A DNA stretch of 64,000 bases, taken from assembly GCF_000421345.1 (NCBI RefSeq), contig NZ_ATWV01000005.1:124001-188000 (forward strand), given 5' to 3'. Positions 8,856 to 16,558 of this stretch are shown piece by piece. A model generated the notes under the pieces. The model made no database searches. It was given only the letters and a program-made list of their open reading frames with translations, and was not told the origin of the DNA. The translations under genes and the position numbers were made by a program. Each line of letters begins with the position of its first letter. Positions within the stretch are counted from its first letter, which is position 1. This DNA comes from Treponema bryantii NK4A124. Its GTDB lineage: Bacteria > Spirochaetota > Spirochaetia > Treponematales > Treponemataceae.

Positions 8856-9137
8856 TATAACGTACGTAAAATACTAAAAACAACCCGATACTTTTTTTAA
8901 ATAATTTGTTTTTCTTTTAAATCATTTTTAAATCTTTTTTTTACTTATTTTTTAATAATCATTTTTAATTGTTTGTTTTTAACTTTAGGTTAACTTTTCC
9001 TTAACCTGTTATTATAGTAATATGACTTGAGTAATATGTCAAGAAAAAATTAAGAAAAAAGTTTAAAAATTGTTGAAAAAAGATAAAGAATGGGGAATTT
9101 TTAATATGACTTCAGTCATATTCTGGTAATATTGGGC
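8856..9137. other. 282-bp AT-rich intergenic stretch with T-tracts and two ATATGACT palindromes
   Basis: No gene is seen. T runs begin near 8892, 8909, 8915, 8925, 8935, 8948, 8962 and 8975, roughly helically phased, which would bend DNA. GGTTAA/TTAACC forms a small hairpin near 8988-9006. Two related palindromes lie further on: an imperfect one near 9019-9037 with AATATGACTT, and a perfect one AATATGACTTCAGTCATATT at 9102-9121, just past the LacI gene end. Confidence 0.5.
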
Positions 9138-10139
9138 TTATTTTGCTTTTCTTACTGAATCGCGTATGACAACATTGCCATGAACAACCTTTTTACCAAT
9201 GTGGACGTTAGGATTTTCCAGTTTGAGGGCAATGCTTTCGGCTGCAAGCTGAGCCATAGTGTTATAATTTATGCTGTAGGTAGTAAGTTTTGGAATTCCG
9301 ATGTCTGCAAAGATACCATCATCAAAAGCGGCTACAGAAATGTCTTTTGGAATGCTGTATTCAAGACCTTCAAGGTTGTGAATAAGCTTATAAGCAGTAC
9401 GACAGTCGTTACAGATAAAAGCATCTGGCATTTTATCCGGAAGAATCAGGCTTATTTCTTCACCAAAGTCGGTAACATCTGGAATTAAGAATTCTTTTTG
9501 AATTTCTAATCCGCGGTGAAGCAGGGCTTTTGCAATACCCAGGTAGCGGTCCATAACAATTTCTGCAAACTGAATGTTTCCGACAAATCCTATAGATTTA
9601 CATCCCTGATCAATCAGGTAATTGGCAAGGGTGAATCCTCCATAGAGATTATCAGTAATAATACCGCCTTGATTAATATCATCATAAATATGTGCAAGGC
9701 ACAAAAATGGTTTATTAGTATTTGTCAAAATCTGTACATATTCCTTGCTCATCTGACCAAGAATAATAAATGCACTGACTTTGTTTTCTTTTAATATTTT
9801 AGGAAGAATGAGAAGATGTTCGGTTTCGTCAGAGATAATTTCTGTAATGCCGTAGTAATTAAGCTGTGTAAGATTAGTAATAAGCGGCTGCTGCAAAGAC
9901 ATGTATGAGGCATTGGCATTCATACTGCGTTCTGCAATCAGAATGCCTATATTGTGAGAAGAACCGTCATCAACAGCAGATGTGTTTGCTTTTTTGTAGC
10001 CAAGTTCATCAGCTTTCGCAAGAATCTTAGCCCTTAAATCTTCACTTACACCATCTTTACCTGATAACGCTTTTGATACTGACATAACTGTTATATCAAG
10101 TTCATCAGCTATGTCTTTCATTGTTACAAGGTTTCTCAT
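9138..10139 (-). CDS. LacI-family transcriptional regulator
   Basis: 333 residues. The N-terminal helix-turn-helix reads MKDIADELDITVMSVSKALSGKDGVSEDLRAKILAKADELGY, the standard LacI DNA-binding domain with hinge. A periplasmic-binding-protein-like effector domain follows (NIGILIAERSMN, GFVGNIQFAEIVMDRYLGIAKAL, PDAFICNDCRTAYKLI, VAAFDDGIFADIGIPKLTTY). The ligand is probably a sugar, but nothing next to the gene names it. The xylan/cellulose locus 13-17 kb away carries CG-centred palindromes of the LacI type, so it is a candidate target (inference). The promoter TTGCGT-17-TATAAT ends 7 nt before the ATG, suggesting a leaderless mRNA. Confidence 0.93.
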   Translation of the reverse strand: MRNLVTMKDIADELDITVMSVSKALSGKDGVSEDLRAKILAKADELGYKKANTSAVDDGSSHNIGILIAERSMNANASYMSLQQPLITNLTQLNYYGITEIISDETEHLLILPKILKENKVSAFIILGQMSKEYVQILTNTNKPFLCLAHIYDDINQGGIITDNLYGGFTLANYLIDQGCKSIGFVGNIQFAEIVMDRYLGIAKALLHRGLEIQKEFLIPDVTDFGEEISLILPDKMPDAFICNDCRTAYKLIHNLEGLEYSIPKDISVAAFDDGIFADIGIPKLTTYSINYNTMAQLAAESIALKLENPNVHIGKKVVHGNVVIRDSVRKAK

Positions 10140-10146
10140 TAAGGTT

Positions 10147-10175
10147 ATTATATACTATTATTAAAGTTAACGCAA
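10147..10175 (-). promoter_or_regulatory. Promoter of the LacI-family gene, leaderless architecture
   Basis: On the minus strand: TTGCGT (-35, 10175-10170), 17 bp, TATAAT (-10, 10152-10147), then 7 nt to the ATG at 10139. There is no Shine-Dalgarno sequence. Confidence 0.65.
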
Positions 10176-10191
10176 AGGTATTATCCATATA

Positions 10192-10220
10192 TTTATAAAT
10201 TCTTATTTTTCCTGTATATT
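10192..10220 (+). promoter_or_regulatory. Promoter of miaB, leaderless architecture
   Basis: TTTATA (10192-10197), 17 bp, TATATT (10215-10220), then 8 nt to the ATG at 10229. Confidence 0.5.
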
Positions 10221-10228
10221 AGAAGTGT

Positions 10229-11623
10229 ATGAAGACATATTTTTTTGAAACCTACGGCTGCGAAATGAATATTGCAGAATCTGCAGCTGTTGAACAGCTA
10301 TTTATTGCCCGCGGATGGAAAAAATCAGAATCTGCCCAGACTGCTGACCTGGCGGTAATTAATACCTGTTCAATCCGTGAAACAGCAGAAAACAGAATTC
10401 TTGGCCGTCTCGGCTGGTTTTCCGGCCTTAAGGCTGTGCGCGAATGCCGTCCTGGGGCAAAAGCTAAAATGCTGGAAGAAGCAGCTGAATATGTTCGCGA
10501 CGGTGCAAAGCCCCTTACTCTTGTTGTTATGGGCTGTATGGCAGAACGCCTTTTGCAGAGCTTTCAGAAAGATTATCCTTTTATTGATTATGTTGTAGGA
10601 ACTTACGCCAAGCATCATTTTGCAGAAATTATTTCTGCAGTAGAAGAGGGCAGAAAGCCTTTTCAGATTGATGATTCTGAACAGTATCGTTTTGCATCGA
10701 TTTCTGCCGAGCCTGGTGCTTTTTCGACCTTTGTGCCTATTATGCACGGCTGTAACAACTTCTGTACCTATTGTATTGTTCCTTATGTGCGTGGCCGTGA
10801 GCTCAGCCGCCCTGTAGATGAAATTCTAAACGAAATTGATTTACTTGGCAAAATGAAGGTGCGCGAAATTACCTTGATTGGCCAGAACGTAAACTCATAC
10901 CACGGGACCAGCACTAAAGCTTCTGCTGATGACGTAAACTTTGCAGGGCTTTTGCAGAAAATTGCAGATCATCTTCGCGATACTTCTTCTCCTATTAAAT
11001 GGGTGCGCTTTATGTCTTCTCATCCAAAGGATTTTTCTGATGATGTTATTGATGTAATCGCCCGCGAGCCGGTTATCTGCCGTCATATTCATCTGCCGGT
11101 TCAGAATGGTTCTACTGCAGTGCTTAAGGCTATGAACCGCCGCTACACCCGTGAGCAGTATCTGGAACTGGTTGGCAGAATTAAGGCCCGTATTCCTGAA
11201 GTTTCTCTCACAACTGATATTATGATGGGCTTCCCTGGCGAAACCGAAGCTGATGTAGAAGATACCCTTGATTTAATGCGACAGGTAAAATATGAATCTG
11301 CAATGATGTATTTTTACAACCCGCGCGAAGGAACTCCGGCTGCAAAAATGGAGCAGCTTCCTGTTGAAGTGCGCAAGGAACGTTTGCAGCGGGTAATTGA
11401 TTTGCAGCTTGAACATACTCATGAGCAGATGTCTAAGCGGGTGGGCTCTACTGTTATGGTTCTGGTAGAAGGTGTAAGCCGTGATGATAAGACTGAGCTT
11501 CTTGGTCAGACAGAACAGCATGAAAAAATCGCTTTCAAGGCCGACAAGTCAAAAATCGGCAGTTTTGTAAATGTTAAAATAACCGAACTCAGCGGAAATA
11601 CCTTCCGCGGCGAGTTACAATAA
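10229..11623 (+). CDS. miaB: tRNA-2-methylthio-N6-dimethylallyladenosine synthase MiaB
   Basis: A radical-SAM methylthiotransferase that adds the 2-methylthio group to i6A37 of tRNAs reading codons beginning with U. 464 residues. The N-terminal UPF0004 domain has its three cluster Cys in TYGCEMN, INTCSIRETAENR and VVMGCMAERL. The radical-SAM motif is HGCNNFCTYCIVPYVRGRE, and a C-terminal TRAM domain is present (VLVEGVSRDDKTELLGQTEQ). The stretch between the second and third N-terminal Cys is about 25 residues longer than in E. coli MiaB (GLKAVRECRPGAKAKMLEEA). Its neighbour downstream is a LapA-like gene after a family A repeat. Confidence 0.95.
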   Translation: MKTYFFETYGCEMNIAESAAVEQLFIARGWKKSESAQTADLAVINTCSIRETAENRILGRLGWFSGLKAVRECRPGAKAKMLEEAAEYVRDGAKPLTLVVMGCMAERLLQSFQKDYPFIDYVVGTYAKHHFAEIISAVEEGRKPFQIDDSEQYRFASISAEPGAFSTFVPIMHGCNNFCTYCIVPYVRGRELSRPVDEILNEIDLLGKMKVREITLIGQNVNSYHGTSTKASADDVNFAGLLQKIADHLRDTSSPIKWVRFMSSHPKDFSDDVIDVIAREPVICRHIHLPVQNGSTAVLKAMNRRYTREQYLELVGRIKARIPEVSLTTDIMMGFPGETEADVEDTLDLMRQVKYESAMMYFYNPREGTPAAKMEQLPVEVRKERLQRVIDLQLEHTHEQMSKRVGSTVMVLVEGVSRDDKTELLGQTEQHEKIAFKADKSKIGSFVNVKITELSGNTFRGELQ

Positions 11624-11630
11624 AAACACC

Positions 11631-11668
11631 GGTGGTTGAGTAGCCGCAGAGCGGCGTATCGAAACCAC
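11631..11668 (+). repeat. Palindromic repeat family A, copy 2
   Basis: GGTGGTTGAGT, inner AGCCGC-AGA-GCGGC, then GTATCGAAACCAC. It begins 7 nt after the miaB stop. Confidence 0.85.
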
Positions 11669-11687
11669 AGTTTATGGGAGATTTATT

Positions 11688-12029
11688 ATGATAGTAACCT
11701 TAATTCTAATTCTTCTTATTGTAATCTTCATGGCCTTTTTTATCGGCATGAACCTCAGTAATGTCTGCACCTTCTGGTTTTTTAAGACCTATACAGACCT
11801 GCCGGTTGCAGTTCTTGCTTTGATTGCCTTTGGTGCCGGAATTATTTTTGCCCTGCTCTTTATTCTGGTTGCAAAAATGAAGGCTCCTCCAAGCGATGCA
11901 GAAGCCCGTGCCCAGAAAAAGCTCGAGAAAAAAGCAAAGGCAGAAGAAAAACTCCGCCAGGCTAAAGAAAAAGAAGCTGCAAAACAGGCTGCTAAAGATG
12001 CAAAAAAAGGAAGTCAGGTTAGTAAATAA
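11688..12029 (+). CDS. LapA/DUF1049-like small membrane protein
   Basis: 113 residues. Two transmembrane segments (about 4-25 and 40-64) are separated by a short loop with FWFFKTYTDLPVAVLAL, the layout of LapA-domain (YciS/DUF1049) proteins. A Lys/Ala/Glu-rich cytoplasmic tail follows that is probably a coiled coil (residues 68-113). E. coli LapA works with LapB in lipopolysaccharide control, but treponemes often lack classical LPS, so the role here is open. GGGAG lies upstream of the ATG. Confidence 0.65.
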   Translation: MIVTLILILLIVIFMAFFIGMNLSNVCTFWFFKTYTDLPVAVLALIAFGAGIIFALLFILVAKMKAPPSDAEARAQKKLEKKAKAEEKLRQAKEKEAAKQAAKDAKKGSQVSK

Positions 12030-12036
12030 ATAGCCC

Positions 12037-12070
12037 GTCATTGCGAGGAGCGAAGCGACGTGGCAATCCA
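12037..12070 (+). repeat. Palindromic repeat family B, copy 1
   Basis: The copy reads GTCATTGCGAGGAGCGAAG then CGACGTGGCAATCCA. Its outer arms TTGCGAGGAGC / GCGACGTGGCAA are imperfectly palindromic. It lies between two co-directional genes. Confidence 0.8.
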
Positions 12071-12107
12071 TATTAACAATCCTTCGCTTTTTACCGATAC
12101 ATTATAT

Positions 12108-13115
12108 ATGAAGAAAATTATTTCCTTTGTTCTTACCGTCTTCCTCTGCACAGCAATTTTTGCCGCAGAGCTCACAGCCTCATTTATTACGTCTGAGGCT
12201 GCAAAAAAAGATTCAGTAGAAGAATCAGTTTCTTATCTCAAATCTCAGATTTCTAAAATGACCGTGGCCGCAGAAAAACGTGCTGCCTATATCTTTCTGG
12301 CTTCACTTCAGGAGCAGATGGCCCTTTACGACGATGCCCAGAAATCCTATGCACAGGCAGCCGCAATTGCAGCCGGTGATGCAGAAGGAATGCAAAAAAA
12401 GACAAACGAACAGATTGTTCTTGATGCAGTACGCTGTGCTCTAAGCTGCGGCGACTATGCAACTGCCGACTCTTATCTTAATTCAGCCGTAAGAAATTCT
12501 AAAAATGCAAGTGTACAGGCTTATATCAAACTCTATACCCAGTGGTCTGCTCTTTGTAAGGCAGATGATGTAGCAGGCATTCAGGAACCGGTTGTAATGC
12601 TTCAGGCTTATCTCAAGGTTGATTCTATGAATGCAGTAAAGCCTGCTGTTCTCCTTACCCTCTGGTATGTTACCGGCGAAAAATCATATTCGCAGCAGAT
12701 TACAAAGCTTTATCCAAAATCAATTGAAGCTTCTATAGTTCGTGGCGATGCACAGCTGCTTCCAACTCCTTTCTGGTTCTTTGTTCCTAAGAGCGGCGAA
12801 GCAGAGCAGGGCACCGGAAGTATTGCCATGCCGGAAGAGCCAAAGCAGACCGCAGCAGAAAAAGCCTCTGCAGCTGCCGAAGCCTCTGTTGCCCCTGCAA
12901 AGTTCACAAAATGGCAGCTGGGCCTTTTCCGAACAGAAAGCAATGCCAAACTCCTTGCAGACGAGGTTAAGGAAAAGGGCTTCGATTCATACATCACAAC
13001 AGAAAAACGTGCCAGCGGTACAACTTACTTTATTGTACTTGTCCGCGAGGACAAGACCGGCAACGTAGCAGACCGCCTGCGTTCTTCTGGTTATGATTGT
13101 TATGGTGTGGAGTGA
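12108..13115 (+). CDS. Periplasmic TPR/SPOR-domain protein
   Basis: 335 residues with signal peptide MKKIISFVLTVFLCTAIFAAE. The middle (about 35-210) consists of helical hairpins of the TPR type (AYIFLASLQEQMALYDDAQKSYAQAAAIAAGDAEG, LSCGDYATADSYLNSAVRN). A low-complexity Ala/Glu linker follows, then a C-terminal SPOR domain (FTKWQLGLFRTESNAKLLADEVKEKGFDSYI...YFIVLVREDKTGNVADRLRSSGYDC). SPOR domains bind denuded peptidoglycan at septa. The start at 12108 is chosen because the signal peptide begins there; upstream codons are repeat sequence. No clear Shine-Dalgarno is present. It is followed by a conserved-loop hairpin that can act as terminator. Confidence 0.8.
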   Translation: MKKIISFVLTVFLCTAIFAAELTASFITSEAAKKDSVEESVSYLKSQISKMTVAAEKRAAYIFLASLQEQMALYDDAQKSYAQAAAIAAGDAEGMQKKTNEQIVLDAVRCALSCGDYATADSYLNSAVRNSKNASVQAYIKLYTQWSALCKADDVAGIQEPVVMLQAYLKVDSMNAVKPAVLLTLWYVTGEKSYSQQITKLYPKSIEASIVRGDAQLLPTPFWFFVPKSGEAEQGTGSIAMPEEPKQTAAEKASAAAEASVAPAKFTKWQLGLFRTESNAKLLADEVKEKGFDSYITTEKRASGTTYFIVLVREDKTGNVADRLRSSGYDCYGVE

Positions 13116-13137
13116 TAATTCATAGAAATCCGTAAAA

Positions 13138-13219
13138 TGCCTCCTCTTTCGTGAAAAAAAAGCCCTTGGCCAACGGGAATGATGTTGTCCAAGGACTTTT
13201 TTTTCACTACGAGGATGCA
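13138..13219. repeat. Conserved-apex hairpin element H, copy 1 (terminator-like)
   Basis: Nested stems: TCCTC/GAGGA, GTGAAAAAAAAG (13151-13162) with CTTTTTTTTCAC (13196-13207), CCTTGG/CCAAGG, then the apex GCCAACGGGAATGATGTTGTC with CAAC/GTTG closing a GGGAATGAT loop. The apex matches copies at 35224-35243 and 43320-43339. The T8 run makes it a plausible terminator for the SPOR gene. Confidence 0.75.
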
Positions 13220-13291
13220 CATAAACGAGTTGTTTCTATTTAAATTATCCATTAAAATCATAAGCAACAATCATAATCAGGAGACCGCACT

Positions 13292-15028
13292 ATGGCAAAA
13301 ACATTTGACGACAAAAAAATCATATACACAATGGACCGCGTTACACGTTCTTATGGAACTAAGGTGGTTCTTAAAGATATCAGTATTTCCTATTACTATG
13401 GTGCGAAAATTGGTGTTGTAGGACCTAACGGTTCCGGTAAATCTTCGCTTTTTAAGATTCTTGCCGGAAAAGATACAGACTTCGCCGGTGAAACTTCTCT
13501 GGCGCCCGGCTACACAATCGGCTACCTTGAACAGGAGCCTGAACTCGAAGCCGGAAAAACCGTTATGGAAATTGTAAAGGAAGGTGTAAAACCAATTACA
13601 GACCTTCTTGCAGAATTCGATAAAATCAACGAAGCCTTTGGCGACCCGGATGCAGATTTTGATAAGCTCTGTGCCCGCCAGGGGGAGGTTCAGGAAAAGC
13701 TGGATGCCCTTGATGCCTGGAACCTCGACAACAATCTTGAGCTTGCTATGGACGCCCTCCGCTGTCCTCCTGCAGACCAGGTTGTAGACGTACTTTCCGG
13801 AGGTGAGCGCCGCCGTGTTGCTCTCTGCCGCCTTCTTCTTCAGAAGCCAGATATCCTCCTCCTCGACGAACCTACAAACCATCTTGATGCAGAAACTGTA
13901 GCCTGGCTTGAAAAACACCTCCACGACTATCCTGGAACTGTAATTGCCGTTACCCACGACCGTTACTTCCTCGACCAGGTTGCCGGCTGGATTCTCGAGC
14001 TTGACCGCGGTGAAGGATACCCATTCAAGGGTAACTACTCAAGCTGGCTTGAACAGAAAGATGCCCGCCTTGCCCAGGAAAATAAAAATGAATCTGCCCG
14101 CCAGAAAGAAATCCAGCGCGAGCTTGAATGGATTCACATGGGTGCTAAGGGACGCCAGGCAAAGCATAAGGAACACATTACCCGCTATAACGAGCTCATG
14201 GCTCAGGAAAGCAAAAAGCAGCTTAAAGATACACAGATTTCTATTCCTGCCGGCCCTCGTCTTGGCGGACAGGTAATTGATATTGAAAATCTTACAAAGT
14301 CTTTCGGCGACAAGCTCCTCTTCGAAAACTTGAACGTCCATATTCCAGCAGGTGCTATTGTCGGAATCGTTGGACCTAATGGTGCTGGTAAAACAACACT
14401 TTTCAAGATGATTGTTGATGCGGCTGGTCTTGAAGGCGGCGAAAAGCCTGATTCAGGAGAAATTAAAGTTGGTCAGACAGTTAAGCTTGTTTATGTAGAC
14501 CAGATGCGCAGCGGTCTTGATATGAATAAGACTGTTTATGAAACTCTTGGCGGTGGCGGAGACCTGGTAAAACTCGGCGCTGTAGATGAGAAGGGACGTG
14601 CCCTCGAAGGCGGTGTACGCGAAGTTAATGCCCACGCCTACTGCGGCTGGTTCAACTTTAACGGTCCTGACCAGAACAAAAAGGTAAGCGTACTTTCAGG
14701 TGGTGAGCGCAACCGCCTCAACCTTGGTATGATGCTTAAGGAAAGTGGAAACGTACTTCTTTTCGACGAACCTACAAACGACCTGGACGTAGAAACAGTT
14801 CGCGCTCTCGAAGAAGCCCTGGAAGACTTTGCCGGCTGTGCTCTTGTAGTAAGCCACGACCGCTGGTTCCTGGACCGTATCTGTACACATATTCTGGCCT
14901 TTGAAAACAACTCAGAAGTTCGCTTCTTTGAAGGAAACTGGTCTGAATACGCAGAATGGAAGCTCAAGGAATTCGGTGAAGATGCCGGAGTTCCGAAACG
15001 AACAGTTTACCGCAAGCTTAGCCGTTAA
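13292..15028 (+). CDS. ettA: Energy-dependent translational throttle protein EttA (ABC-F)
   Basis: A soluble ABC-F ATPase that binds the ribosomal E site and gates entry into elongation according to ATP/ADP. 578 residues with two nucleotide-binding domains. NBD1: Walker A GPNGSGKSS, signature LSGGERRRVALC, Walker B ILLLDEPTNHLD. The P-site tRNA interaction linker reads LEWIHMGAKGRQAKHKEHITRYNEL, diagnostic of EttA. NBD2: GPNGAGKTT, LSGGERNRLNLG, LLFDEPTNDLD. AGGAG is 7 nt before the ATG. It is slightly longer than E. coli EttA (555) because of an insertion in NBD2 (about residues 380-450). Confidence 0.95.
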   Translation: MAKTFDDKKIIYTMDRVTRSYGTKVVLKDISISYYYGAKIGVVGPNGSGKSSLFKILAGKDTDFAGETSLAPGYTIGYLEQEPELEAGKTVMEIVKEGVKPITDLLAEFDKINEAFGDPDADFDKLCARQGEVQEKLDALDAWNLDNNLELAMDALRCPPADQVVDVLSGGERRRVALCRLLLQKPDILLLDEPTNHLDAETVAWLEKHLHDYPGTVIAVTHDRYFLDQVAGWILELDRGEGYPFKGNYSSWLEQKDARLAQENKNESARQKEIQRELEWIHMGAKGRQAKHKEHITRYNELMAQESKKQLKDTQISIPAGPRLGGQVIDIENLTKSFGDKLLFENLNVHIPAGAIVGIVGPNGAGKTTLFKMIVDAAGLEGGEKPDSGEIKVGQTVKLVYVDQMRSGLDMNKTVYETLGGGGDLVKLGAVDEKGRALEGGVREVNAHAYCGWFNFNGPDQNKKVSVLSGGERNRLNLGMMLKESGNVLLFDEPTNDLDVETVRALEEALEDFAGCALVVSHDRWFLDRICTHILAFENNSEVRFFEGNWSEYAEWKLKEFGEDAGVPKRTVYRKLSR

Positions 15029-15039
15029 AATTAATCAAA

Positions 15040-15072
15040 TGGATTGCCACGCCCTTCGGGCTCGCAATGACG
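15040..15072 (-). repeat. Palindromic repeat family B, copy 2
   Basis: Inverted copy (TGGATTGCCACG...CGCAATGACG) paired head-to-head with copy 3. Confidence 0.8.
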
Positions 15073-15080
15073 TTGTTTTG

Positions 15081-15114
15081 TCATTGCGAGGAGCGTTAGC
15101 GACGTGGCAATCTA
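15081..15114 (+). repeat. Palindromic repeat family B, copy 3
   Basis: TCATTGCGAGGAGCGTTAGC then GACGTGGCAATCTA. With copy 2 it forms a larger inverted repeat after ettA. Confidence 0.8.
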
Positions 15115-15150
15115 TAATAATACAATAATCAGAGATATATCTGACTGTCC

Positions 15151-15196
15151 AAATCTTCATACTTCTATTATAGTTAGGGGTATGAAGATTTTTTTT
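15151..15196 (+). promoter_or_regulatory. 12-bp inverted repeat spanning the GH5 start codon, with -10-like sequence in the loop
   Basis: AAATCTTCATAC (15151-15162) is perfectly complementary to GTATGAAGATTT (15180-15191), which contains the ATG at 15182 and runs into a T tract. The 17-nt loop holds TATTAT (15166-15171) and the Shine-Dalgarno-like TTAGGGG. Read-through RNA from ettA would fold into a terminator-like hairpin masking the start codon. A transcript starting downstream of TATTAT would lack the left arm. Confidence 0.55.
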
Positions 15197-16558
15197 AACC
15201 ATAAAATACGAATCCTTTGTTTAATGTGTTTCGCAGTATTTGCCGTTTCCTGCAAGGGTAAATCTGCAAAATCTAATGAAGCAGCCTTCAGCAATCCTAT
15301 GGCTGAAGCTTTTATGACTGCCCAGAAATCAGAGAAGCCAAAGACAAAAAAAGCTGCAGCGTCAGAAGAAAAGAAGGCAGAACCGGCACCTGTTACACAG
15401 GTAAATCCCCTGGAAATTATCAGCTTTAATCGCACTAATGCTGTTGTTGATACAGGTTCAAAAGCTTTTAAACAGATAACTGCAATGGAACTTGTACGTG
15501 ATATGAAAACCGGCTGGAATCTTGGTAATACCTTTGATGCTACCGGTGGCGGAAAAGGCCTTGAATCAGAAATGAGCTGGGGCCAGCCTAAAACGACAAA
15601 GGCAATGATAGATGGTCTTGCTGCTTCCGGAATCAAAACAATCCGTATTCCTGTTTCATGGAGCCGTCACATCGTAGATAATAATTATACAATTTCTACA
15701 GCCTGGATGAAGCGCGTAAAAGAAGTTGTGGACTGGGCTATTGAAGATGACATGTATGTTGTTTTGAATATCCATCATGATAACTATGAAAAAAATGCGA
15801 AAATGCCTCGATTCTCTGGCTTTTATCCAACAGATGAAAACTATGAAGAGTCAGCAAAATTTGTATGCAATACCTGGGCTCAGATTGCACTTGCCTTTAA
15901 CAATGGTTATGATGAGCATCTTGTTTTTGAAGTATTAAATGAACCTCGTCTCTGTGGAACCAGTGAAGAATGGTATTATAATGCGGTTTCCCAGAAATCA
16001 ATAAGCGCAATGAAAAATCTCAACAAGCTTACTCAGAATATTCTTGATGTAATTCGTGCAAGCGGTGGAAACAATAAATTGCGTATGGTTGCAGTTCCTT
16101 CTTTACAGGCTTCGCCGGAATCAGCTCTTAATCCAGCCTTTAAAATACCTAAGGACTACGATGGCAGTAAGGATCGTCTGATTGTTTCAGTGCATATGTA
16201 TACACCATATAACTTTGCAATGGAATCTCCTGGAATCAAAGTTTATTCAGACAGTGTTAAAAAAGAATTTACTTCAATGTTCAAAAAACTGAATGATCAC
16301 TTTATTGCAAATGGTTATGCTGTTTATATTGGTGAATATGGAGCAACTAACAAAAACAATCTTGAAGACCGTCTGGCCTGGTTCCATGATTTTATCAAAG
16401 AATCTCGTGCCTATGGTATGCCTTGCTTCCTTTGGGATAATGCTGTCTGGAAGGTTGAAGGTGATAAGTATGATGAACACTATGGATATTACAACCGCTA
16501 TGATCAGACCTGGTACTTCCCGGAAATTATCAATGCAATTAATGAGGAGACTAAGTAA
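15182..16558 (+). CDS. GH5 endoglucanase, lipoprotein
   Basis: 458 residues. Lipoprotein signal MKIFFNHKIRILCLMCFAVF with lipobox AVSC (acylated Cys24), then an Ala/Lys/Glu linker to about residue 80 and a GH5 (subfamily 4-like) catalytic domain. Motifs: MKTGWNLGNTFDA, IKTIRIPVSWSRHI, VVLNIHHDNYE, acid/base Glu in EVLNEPRL, nucleophile Glu in YIGEYGATN. These enzymes cut beta-1,4-glucan, xyloglucan or mixed-linkage glucan. Membrane anchoring puts it on the cell surface or in the periplasm. It is directly followed by the GH1 gene, which would finish the oligosaccharides. The ATG at 15182 is chosen for the signal peptide and GGGG upstream; a start at 15104 would begin in repeat. Confidence 0.92.
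   Translation: MKIFFNHKIRILCLMCFAVFAVSCKGKSAKSNEAAFSNPMAEAFMTAQKSEKPKTKKAAASEEKKAEPAPVTQVNPLEIISFNRTNAVVDTGSKAFKQITAMELVRDMKTGWNLGNTFDATGGGKGLESEMSWGQPKTTKAMIDGLAASGIKTIRIPVSWSRHIVDNNYTISTAWMKRVKEVVDWAIEDDMYVVLNIHHDNYEKNAKMPRFSGFYPTDENYEESAKFVCNTWAQIALAFNNGYDEHLVFEVLNEPRLCGTSEEWYYNAVSQKSISAMKNLNKLTQNILDVIRASGGNNKLRMVAVPSLQASPESALNPAFKIPKDYDGSKDRLIVSVHMYTPYNFAMESPGIKVYSDSVKKEFTSMFKKLNDHFIANGYAVYIGEYGATNKNNLEDRLAWFHDFIKESRAYGMPCFLWDNAVWKVEGDKYDEHYGYYNRYDQTWYFPEIINAINEETK

Noticed and set aside
13138-13219. Integron attC site
   Set aside because: CAAC/GTTG occurs at the apex, whereas attC core sites (RYYYAAC...GTTRRRY) lie at the outer ends; no integrase or cassette array is present.
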